Assembly: GCA_016926315.1 (NCBI GenBank)
Contig: JAFGOU010000553.1
Span: 1 to 14,253, forward strand
Length of the DNA: 14,253 nt
Origin: Chitinispirillaceae bacterium
Lineage (GTDB): Bacteria > Fibrobacterota > Chitinivibrionia > Chitinivibrionales > Chitinispirillaceae
Direction: 5' to 3'
The position numbers were made by a program, and so were the translations under genes. Positions 1-6,112 of this stretch are shown one piece after another (positions within the stretch are counted from its first letter, which is position 1; every line of letters begins with the position of its first letter). The notes below the pieces were generated by a model that did no database searches, was not told the origin of the DNA, and saw only the letters and a program-made list of their open reading frames with translations.

Positions 1-193
1 ATTAAAGCACCACCCCAAGCAACAAAAGAAATGGCGGCGGCGCTAGCGGCTTGTCCTAAAACACCTTTTTCGCTCCGCAGCGCTGGCCTCGAAAACTTTC
101 CATTGAACCGGCCTCCTTCAATTACTATATTGTTCTTTCTTCGCGGATACCGGATCCCGGTCACCGCGTCTGTTTTCGTCCTCTGCGAACATA

Positions 194-200
194 AAGGAGA
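194..200 (+). promoter_or_regulatory. Shine-Dalgarno site of the SRPBCC-PilZ gene
   Basis: The sequence AAGGAGA lies 9 nt before the ATG at 210 and fixes that start. The core GGAG can pair with CTCC four bases downstream (GGAG-ATAC-CTCC), so a small 4-bp hairpin could partly hide the ribosome binding site. This is short enough to be chance. Confidence 0.6.
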
Positions 201-209
201 TACCTCCCC

Positions 210-1235
210 ATGGCCTTTGAAAAAGTACTTTCAGAAACGCTCCTGCCCGGCAGCGTACGCAAGGAACAGGCATGGAAAATCATCACCGACTATTCAAAAT
301 ACCCCTTGATCATGGACAATGTCGACAAGGTTGAGATCATCGAGCGGAACCGAGAAACCGGGATCTCAAGGTGGGAAGTTTCGGTCGACGACGCGCCGCT
401 CTACTGGGTGGAAAAAGACTTCTTCAATCACCGCGATTTTCATCTGGCGTTCAAATCAACGGAAGGGGACTTCGACAACATCAACGGGCAGTGGCGAATC
501 ACCGACAGCAGCGGTTCGGGAATCGCCATCTGCTTTGAAATCGAGTACAATCTCGGCATTCCGGTCATCGAAGAGGTGCTGGGCCCGGTGCTGCGCGAAA
601 AAATGGAAACCAACATGTCAAAAATGGTAAGCGCGATCAAAAAAGAGCTCGCCTCCTCGGCAACCGACGAACGCCGCTTCCCCCGCATGGCCATCAATCG
701 GAACCATACCGCCCTGCAGAACGGCAGCGAATACGAGCTGACCGTCATCAACCTGTCCGCCGGCGGCATGATGGTGCGCCCCGCCGCGAAGCAGATAACG
801 CCGGGCACCCTTCAGCTTGCCGTCGCCATGCTCGACATCGTAACGATCGACGAAGACGAAGTCTCCGGCCGCTGCCGTTGTATCTTCCGAAGGCCGCTTG
901 AGGAAACGGTCCTCACGGCGCTCAGGGAGAGTCTGATGTCCGCCGGCCGCACGCCCATTGCCAGATCTGCCGGCCTGCACGACGTGCTCGTGTTCCGCAA
1001 CGAACAGGAACTGCCGGTCCAGCTCCTTGAACTCACGGCCAAAGAGATGCGTTTTTACTCACAGGGCGCGCAGGTGCCTGATTTTTCCACGCTCTCCAGC
1101 GGCGCCGCCATAGCGCTCAAGGAGATCATACGTGACGAGGTCAATAACCTGGTCCGCGTGACCTTCAGCACACCGCTGTCACACGAGCAGCACCGCATGG
1201 TGGCCGACCATTTCGGGAAGCAGACGGCTTCCTGA
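210..1235 (+). CDS. SRPBCC (START/cyclase-like) domain fused to a PilZ c-di-GMP-binding domain
   Basis: The 341-residue product has two recognisable parts. Residues 1-147 look like an SRPBCC/START-type fold of the Coq10/polyketide-cyclase kind: an N-terminal helix ending in the WKIITDYSKYP pattern, a run of beta strands with conserved W95 and I/E-rich strands, and a long C-terminal helix. Such domains bind hydrophobic ligands such as lipids or quinones. Residues about 152-245 look like PilZ, with the c-di-GMP signature RxxxR at R155-R159 and NxSxxG at N181-G186, correctly spaced. Residues 250-341 may be a second PilZ-like barrel without the binding motifs. No signal peptide or membrane segment is visible, so it is probably cytosolic. 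The ATG at 210 has a strong Shine-Dalgarno site. The next gene starts 65 nt downstream on the same strand and may be co-transcribed. The PilZ call is firm; the SRPBCC call is good; the ligand is unknown. Confidence 0.85.
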   Translation: MAFEKVLSETLLPGSVRKEQAWKIITDYSKYPLIMDNVDKVEIIERNRETGISRWEVSVDDAPLYWVEKDFFNHRDFHLAFKSTEGDFDNINGQWRITDSSGSGIAICFEIEYNLGIPVIEEVLGPVLREKMETNMSKMVSAIKKELASSATDERRFPRMAINRNHTALQNGSEYELTVINLSAGGMMVRPAAKQITPGTLQLAVAMLDIVTIDEDEVSGRCRCIFRRPLEETVLTALRESLMSAGRTPIARSAGLHDVLVFRNEQELPVQLLELTAKEMRFYSQGAQVPDFSTLSSGAAIALKEIIRDEVNNLVRVTFSTPLSHEQHRMVADHFGKQTAS

Positions 1236-1300
1236 TCCCGGGCAACAACCGGCTCCGGGAACGTCCCTTTTCTTCCAAGATTCCCCGACCCTGACACGGA

Positions 1301-2368
1301 ATGTATTTTCAATCCATGCCCCACCTCACCCGCCCGAAATTCGCCCTGATCGCACACCCGACCGACCTCCCCCTGTTCCGCTCCTACATCGACTTTCTTA
1401 AGCCCGGAAAAACCTTCCGCGACGAGCTTATCCTCAAGCTGTTTGAATGGACGCCGTCCTATAAGGTGTGCGACTGGGAAAACGTCTCACTCGATGCCGC
1501 GACCCATGGCCACGGTATTCTCCTAATGGTGCCTTTTCTGCCCGAAATGCGGGATATCAGGCTCGCAGCCGTCATTAATAAAGTGGAAAACGCCATTGCC
1601 ATTGCAGCTTCCGAAGGGTGCCGCGTTGCCGCTCTCGGCGCATTCACCTCCATTGTCCTCCAGGGCAGGGAGGAGGAGCTCAGCCGCAGGTACGGTCTCT
1701 CCCTGACCTCCGGAAACACCACCACCGCTGCGCTCATTGTCCGGTCGCTTGAGGATCTCGCCCATCGGTTCGGCCGACCGCTTTCAGGTGAAACCATTGC
1801 CGTTATCGGCGCATCAGGGGACATCGGCGCCGGTGTGACGCTCTGGCTCGGGTCCAGGGCGAAAAAGCTCATCCTGACCGCCCGGAATACCGGTATTCTG
1901 GAACAGACCATTCTGAAAAGGAGATGCGAGCTTCCGTGCGAGATGGAGATTACCGCTGATAACCATGCAGCGATACGGAAAAGCGGCATGGTGGTGTTTG
2001 TCACCAGCGCCTACACCTCGCTGTGCAGCGACGCGGATTTCAACGCCGGAACCATCGTCTGTGACGCATCGGCGCCGCTCAATGTCAAAACCAACGGCGT
2101 CCCGCGGTCCGACATAACCCTTTTCCATGGCGGCATTGCGAAATTACCGTGCCGGCTCGACCCTGGCTTTGATCTCGGCCTTGCAGCAACCGACCATCTC
2201 TACGGCTGCATGACCGAAGGCATACTCATGGCGTTCAATCCCCGTCTTCCGCCATCGCACGGCAGGGGGGGCATCACGTGCCAGAGGATCGGCGCGTTTA
2301 TCGATGAACTTGACCGGTATTCCATTTCCCCGGCCTATTCCGCGGGAAAAAGAACACTGTTTAATTAA
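1301..2368 (+). CDS. Acyl-ACP reductase (AAR)-like NAD(P)H-dependent reductase
   Basis: The 355-residue protein resembles cyanobacterial long-chain acyl-ACP reductase (about 340 residues), which reduces acyl-ACP to the fatty aldehyde with NADPH. Matching landmarks are FLPEM (79-83), ALGAFTSIV (111-119), SGNTTTA (137-143), the Rossmann nucleotide loop GASGDIG (170-176) followed by LILTARN (190-196), HGG (276-278), and the C-terminal GRxxIT (321-326). C303 in LYGCMTEG aligns with the catalytic cysteine of AAR (Cys294 in Synechococcus), which forms the acyl-thioester, so the enzyme looks intact. Length is normal for the family. The start is uncertain: the ATG at 1301 has only a weak GGA directly upstream, and a second in-frame ATG at 1316 has no better site. 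An ACP gene follows 130 nt downstream, a plausible source of the acyl-thioester substrate. No aldehyde-deformylating oxygenase, the usual cyanobacterial partner, is present here. The family call is strong; the chain length or type of substrate is unknown. Confidence 0.8.
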   Translation: MYFQSMPHLTRPKFALIAHPTDLPLFRSYIDFLKPGKTFRDELILKLFEWTPSYKVCDWENVSLDAATHGHGILLMVPFLPEMRDIRLAAVINKVENAIAIAASEGCRVAALGAFTSIVLQGREEELSRRYGLSLTSGNTTTAALIVRSLEDLAHRFGRPLSGETIAVIGASGDIGAGVTLWLGSRAKKLILTARNTGILEQTILKRRCELPCEMEITADNHAAIRKSGMVVFVTSAYTSLCSDADFNAGTIVCDASAPLNVKTNGVPRSDITLFHGGIAKLPCRLDPGFDLGLAATDHLYGCMTEGILMAFNPRLPPSHGRGGITCQRIGAFIDELDRYSISPAYSAGKRTLFN

Positions 2369-2482
2369 TCGACAACATGTTAGTATATTCTGATCATGGA
2401 GACCTATCACCGAATGACATGGCGCGGTGACATGCGCTTTTCCGCATACCGCTCTCGTATCGTCTCATGATTCACTCTGCCC

Positions 2483-2490
2483 AAAGGGGA
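2483..2490 (+). promoter_or_regulatory. Shine-Dalgarno site fixing a GTG start for the ACP
   Basis: AAAGGGGA lies 8 nt before the GTG at 2499. The frame is open further upstream to another GTG at 2427, but that codon lacks a comparable site and would add 24 residues unlike an ACP N-terminus. Confidence 0.65.
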
Positions 2491-2498
2491 CCGCAACC

Positions 2499-2774
2499 GT
2501 GACTGCCGGTGAAATCAAGTCTCGACTTGCAGAAATGCTGAGCAATGAATTCCAGATTGACATCACCGGCATCAATCCCGATGCGTCGGTGTTCGATGCC
2601 GTGTCCATCGATTCCATCACGCTTATCGGCATCGTTACCAGGATGGAGAGCGAATTCGCCGTTGAAATCCCCCTTTCACTCATTGAAAATCCGACGTTGA
2701 ACAATATCATACAGACCATTGCCCGGGAACTATCGGAAAGGCCGTCTGATCCGGCGGCAACAGAATCCTCATAA
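2499..2774 (+). CDS. Acyl carrier protein
   Basis: This is a stand-alone carrier protein of 91 residues when started at the GTG at 2499. It has the four-helix ACP pattern: helix 1 (GEIKSRLAEML), an acidic loop, the 4'-phosphopantetheine attachment motif D38-S39-I40, helix 2 (about 40-54, ending in EFAVEIP), and the terminal helix (TLNNIIQTIAREL). S39 is the expected phosphopantetheine site. The motif is DSI instead of the DSL usual in fatty-acid-synthesis ACPs, which fits a specialised carrier. The last dozen residues are a polar tail. The stop codon is one base from the start of the ligase-like gene, implying co-translation. It probably carries the acyl group handled by the AAR-like reductase upstream and the ThDP enzyme downstream. 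That role is inferred from context; the ACP identity is clear. Confidence 0.88.
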   Translation: MTAGEIKSRLAEMLSNEFQIDITGINPDASVFDAVSIDSITLIGIVTRMESEFAVEIPLSLIENPTLNNIIQTIARELSERPSDPAATESS

Positions 2775-2775
2775 C

Positions 2776-4137
2776 ATGCTGACCGACCATATCCGCTTTA
2801 ACCGCATTATTTTCCGCGACCAGGTGTTTACCGGCGATTACCTTACCCGGGCCGTGGACGAGTGCGCCTTGTTCCTCGACCGCCATATCCGCTCAAACTC
2901 CCCGGTCGTCTACCTTTTCGCGCCAAGCCATATAAAGACCGTCATCGGATTCCTCGCCATTGCCAAAACCGGCCGCGCCGCCCTGCTCGTGGACCCCAGG
3001 GTGGGAAAACTGGAATACGAGGAGATGCTCGAGGATACCAGGCCCGGGGCGATAATAAAAATCCAACCCGAAACGATTCCCTTTGATCTCGAAAAGGAGA
3101 TTACGCTTACCGATGCGGAAATGACCCGGGAAGAGATAGCACAGCTTGAGGAGGTGTGCCTGTTGAAATATTCCAACGCAGAGGATGGGTATGCGAAAGC
3201 GGCGATGCTGACGCATGGGAACTTGCGTGCAAATGCAGAAAGTATTGCAGATGGAAATAACGTAGATAATCATTCACTATCTTGTGCGATTTTACCGCTA
3301 CATCATTTGTATGGCTTTCAAAATGGTATGCTGACCCCGTTTGTTGCCAATGGGGCATTTTTAATCAACGAGCTTATCGATCTGAGAAATACAGATCAGC
3401 TCGTGAGTACGATTTCCAAATATAAAGCAACACACTTATACAGTATTCCTATTGTTTATTACTTATTAAGCAAGATTAAAGGAGATAAAAACATTTTTAA
3501 GCATGTGTATTCATTTATTAGCGGCGCGTATAAATTGCCGTTTTCAATTCGAGAACGATTCGGTAAGCGTTTTGGAATGCGACTTCATGAAGGTTATGGT
3601 CTTACAGAAGCCTCTCCTGTTTGTACCTGGCAATTCAAACAGGAGCCATTCGAAATGCTATCTGTTGGCCGTCCTATTAAAGGTTGCGAAGTAAAAATCT
3701 TCGATGAAAATAACCAGGAAGCCCCTTTCGGTGAAAAAGGCGAAATCGTCATTCGGGGAGATCATGTTATGAAGGGATATTTTAACCATACCGATGCAAC
3801 TAATAAAACCATTATTAACAGGTGGTTGAAAACGGGAGACTACGGAAAGCAAGATATAAATGGCTTTGTTTATTTTTTAGGTCTTAAAAAGGAAATGTTC
3901 AATGTTATAGGTTATAAAGTATATAAAAATGAACTGATTCGGATGGTTATGAAAAACAAAATTGTTGAGAGTTGTGATTTTTCTAGTCATTATGATGAGA
4001 TTAAAGGAGATCAGATTAAGTCAAAAATTAAATTAACAATTAATGATAAGCGTTTCATTCAAGACTTTCATAAATGGTGTACTGAAAATATTTCGTATTT
4101 CAAACATCCAAAAATAATTGATTTTTTAATGGGTTAA
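2776..4137 (+). CDS. Degenerate AMP-ligase / acyl-CoA synthetase-like protein
   Basis: The 453-residue product belongs to the ANL adenylating-enzyme superfamily but is shorter than the usual 500-550. Family landmarks kept are MLTHGN (144-149), YGLTE (274-278, motif A5), GEIVIRG (322-328), TGD (353-355, motif A7) and a GxKxxM hinge-like stretch (369-374). Several catalytic features are missing. The phosphate-binding loop that should read like SGTTGxPKG is NAEDGYAKA (134-142), the hinge arginine of GRxK is L370, and the chain ends right after HPKIIDF, before the A10 segment that carries the catalytic lysine. It may therefore be a pseudo-ligase, an acyl-binding or transfer protein, or an unusual ligase. 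The ATG at 2776 follows the ACP stop by one base and has no clear Shine-Dalgarno site, so translational coupling is likely. A longer reading from a TTG at 2719 would overlap the ACP and is unlikely. Base composition falls sharply from about 3230 onward within the gene. Known free-standing ligases paired with small ACPs give a precedent for the arrangement. Confidence 0.8.
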   Translation: MLTDHIRFNRIIFRDQVFTGDYLTRAVDECALFLDRHIRSNSPVVYLFAPSHIKTVIGFLAIAKTGRAALLVDPRVGKLEYEEMLEDTRPGAIIKIQPETIPFDLEKEITLTDAEMTREEIAQLEEVCLLKYSNAEDGYAKAAMLTHGNLRANAESIADGNNVDNHSLSCAILPLHHLYGFQNGMLTPFVANGAFLINELIDLRNTDQLVSTISKYKATHLYSIPIVYYLLSKIKGDKNIFKHVYSFISGAYKLPFSIRERFGKRFGMRLHEGYGLTEASPVCTWQFKQEPFEMLSVGRPIKGCEVKIFDENNQEAPFGEKGEIVIRGDHVMKGYFNHTDATNKTIINRWLKTGDYGKQDINGFVYFLGLKKEMFNVIGYKVYKNELIRMVMKNKIVESCDFSSHYDEIKGDQIKSKIKLTINDKRFIQDFHKWCTENISYFKHPKIIDFLMG

Positions 4138-4142
4138 TCCCA

Positions 4143-5909
4143 ATGGAGCTAAAGGTATCAGAGACTATTATAAAATGCCTTGAAGCTGAAGACATCAAGT
4201 ATGCGTTCGGGATAAGTGGCTCGCATTATCTTTCCTTTTTTAATGCGATTAAAAATTCCTCGATTACATTTATTTCAGTCAAGCATGAAAGCTCTGCGGG
4301 TTTCATGGCTGCACATTATGCCCGGATCGCTCAAAAACCGGCGCTGATACTTGGCACTGCCGGACCCGGCGCAATGAATCTGTTAAATGGGATCGCGGAA
4401 ATTTACAAGGCTAACCTCCCCTGCTTTATTCTCACTCCAATTGTCGCCACTGACCTCCAGGGAAAAAATGCTTTCCAAGAGGACAGCGGACTTGGCAATT
4501 CTTATCCCATTGCAGGAATAATGAAGGTATTGACGAAAAAGACCATTACCTGTGTGCATCCGCAGAATATCGCTCTTTATGTAAGAGACCTCTTGCGAAT
4601 TGGTTTAACCGGCAGAAAAGGTCCGGTGCACTTGCTCGTGCCGACAAATTTTTTTGAACTCACCGTTGATTTCTCTCCTGTCCTGCCCGTACAGTACCGA
4701 AACATAAATGAAGAACAGGTTGAACCGATAAAAGTTAGAAAAATCGCAAAAACACTACATGATTCGAAACGGCCGCTGTTCTTCGTGGGAAACAGAGCAT
4801 GGTATCCGGACATTTCCGATCAACTGCAGAAAATTAGTTTCGACTTCGGAATACCCGTGATTCTTTCCGGTGCGGCAAAAGGTCTATACGATGAATATTC
4901 CCCTTATTTCGGTGGCATACTTGATCTTTACGGCCACCGGTCAGCAGAGGTTTTCGCAAAAAAAAGTGATTGTGTCATCTCTATAGGTGAGGATTTTGGC
5001 GAAAATGCTACTATTAAATTCGACCCGGATTTGTTTGCTGATAATTTAATCCACCTTGATATCGACGGCTATGATATTGGGAGAAACTACACGGTAAAAC
5101 TGAGTTCGTGCGGCAGCCTAACAACAACGATTGAATACTTGCATGAAGAACTACGATTGTTAAAAACGGGCCGTTTTTTCGAAGAAAACTTTTCCGAGGA
5201 GTTCATGAAAGAAAATGAGGCGCTCTGGCAGGACATGCAGGATTCGTCCTTACCCTTGAAATCAGCTCGAATATTCAAGGAAATATCAGACTCACTGCCG
5301 AAGGAATCGATTGTTATTAATGATATCGGAATAAGCAGCTTTCTATGCCTTCGCCATCTTCGGGTACCTGCGCATTGCTACTCTTCTTATATGACGGGAT
5401 ATTCAATGGGTCAGGGGGTTTCGGGAGTTATTGGCGCGAAATGTGCTGCTTTTGGAAAAATTGCGATCGCGGTCTGCGGTGACGGCGCATTGTTGATGAA
5501 CGGAATGGAAATAGTAACCTCTAGTCAGTATCAAATACCAATTATCTGGATCGTTATCCGTGATAATCGCTACGGAATGGTAGATTTTTCCCAAAAGATA
5601 CTATATAACGACCTTGATTTTTGCACCACCCTTCAAATGCCTGACGTTTCGCAATTGGCCGCTTCTTTTGGTATAGATTATTTTAAAGCATCTGATATCC
5701 CTTCCCTCAGGAATGGATTTTTATCGGCAATAAAAAATTATGGTAAAAATAAGAGCGCTCTTATAGAAGTAATTGTTGATCCCGATGATAATATCCCACT
5801 TAAACCTCGTGCTGTTAAATTTATTCAAGACTTTGGTAATGCAAACATCGCCGCCAAATCCCCCTACCTCATGAAAGCTTTCAAGCGCATGCTCCGCGAA
5901 AAGGTATAG
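4143..5909 (+). CDS. Thiamine-diphosphate-dependent enzyme, acetolactate-synthase/benzaldehyde-lyase superfamily
   Basis: The 588-residue length is typical of ThDP enzymes of the acetolactate synthase, pyruvate oxidase or carboligase type. The N-terminal PYR domain (about 1-170) has the catalytic glutamate E49 in KHESSAGFMAAHYAR, which activates the cofactor, then GTAGPGAMNLLNGIAEIY (71-88) and FQE (111-113). A middle domain (about 190-340) follows, and a C-terminal PP domain with the ThDP/Mg motif GDG (446-448) running to DN (474-475). All key cofactor residues are present, so it should be active. These enzymes decarboxylate 2-oxoacids or cleave acyloins, and join the activated acyl unit to an aldehyde or 2-oxoacid. 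The gene starts 5 nt after the ligase-like gene without a clear Shine-Dalgarno site. Beside an aldehyde-forming reductase, a carboligase role is attractive but inferred. True acetolactate synthase is less likely, as no small subunit or branched-chain pathway genes are present. Confidence 0.85.
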   Translation: MELKVSETIIKCLEAEDIKYAFGISGSHYLSFFNAIKNSSITFISVKHESSAGFMAAHYARIAQKPALILGTAGPGAMNLLNGIAEIYKANLPCFILTPIVATDLQGKNAFQEDSGLGNSYPIAGIMKVLTKKTITCVHPQNIALYVRDLLRIGLTGRKGPVHLLVPTNFFELTVDFSPVLPVQYRNINEEQVEPIKVRKIAKTLHDSKRPLFFVGNRAWYPDISDQLQKISFDFGIPVILSGAAKGLYDEYSPYFGGILDLYGHRSAEVFAKKSDCVISIGEDFGENATIKFDPDLFADNLIHLDIDGYDIGRNYTVKLSSCGSLTTTIEYLHEELRLLKTGRFFEENFSEEFMKENEALWQDMQDSSLPLKSARIFKEISDSLPKESIVINDIGISSFLCLRHLRVPAHCYSSYMTGYSMGQGVSGVIGAKCAAFGKIAIAVCGDGALLMNGMEIVTSSQYQIPIIWIVIRDNRYGMVDFSQKILYNDLDFCTTLQMPDVSQLAASFGIDYFKASDIPSLRNGFLSAIKNYGKNKSALIEVIVDPDDNIPLKPRAVKFIQDFGNANIAAKSPYLMKAFKRMLREKV

Positions 5910-5944
5910 TTACCTCAAAGAATCAACAAGTTATCCATAAATTA

Positions 5945-5972
5945 CCCACCACTATCTGTTGGGCTTTTTTTT
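5945..5972 (+). terminator. Probable Rho-independent terminator after the ThDP gene
   Basis: CCCACC (5945-5950) pairs with GTTGGG (5958-5963) with one internal mismatch around a 7-nt loop, followed by C and eight Ts (5965-5972). It lies 36 nt after the stop of the ThDP gene. The stem is short but the T-tract is clear. Confidence 0.6.
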
Positions 5973-6041
5973 ACCTCACCTACAAATTATTGTGCTGTCC
6001 GTAGCTGAATAAATCTGTCGCGTCATTTTACACTGTTTTTA

Positions 6042-6071
6042 TTGATAAATCGTCTCGGATGACCATACAAT
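6042..6071 (+). promoter_or_regulatory. Sigma-70-like promoter of the giant kinase gene
   Basis: TTGATA (6042-6047, five of six consensus bases) and TACAAT (6066-6071, five of six) are separated by 18 nt. Transcription would begin near 6078, giving a leader of about 35 nt before the ATG at 6113. It lies downstream of the terminator, so the kinase gene is probably a separate transcript. Confidence 0.55.
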
Positions 6072-6083
6072 GGTAATACCATT
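6062..6083. promoter_or_regulatory. Palindromic operator candidate over the -10 box and start site
   Basis: AATGGTAATACCATT (6069-6083) is a perfect inverted repeat with 7-bp arms around one central base. Together with ACCAT at 6062-6066 it forms three alternating half-sites (ACCAT, ATGGT, ACCAT) beginning at 6062, 6070 and 6078, so 8 bp apart. Its overlap with the -10 element and the expected start point is typical of a repressor site. No regulator gene of a recognised DNA-binding family lies in the window. Confidence 0.45.
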
Positions 6084-6112
6084 TCGTCAAAAAACGAGTC
6101 ATTGAATACATT

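Noticed and set aside
31..309. Plus-strand ORF starting at 31 and overlapping the SRPBCC-PilZ gene
   Set aside because: No ribosome binding site, no domain, and it overlaps a well-supported gene in another frame.
2369..2397. Possible promoter TCGACA-17 nt-GATCAT before the ACP
   Set aside because: The -10 box matches only four of six consensus bases; too weak to list as a promoter, although an internal promoter in this 130-nt gap remains possible.
2396..2470. Small plus-strand ORF of 24 codons between the AAR-like gene and the ACP
   Set aside because: No Shine-Dalgarno sequence and no recognisable peptide; a chance ORF is the simpler reading.
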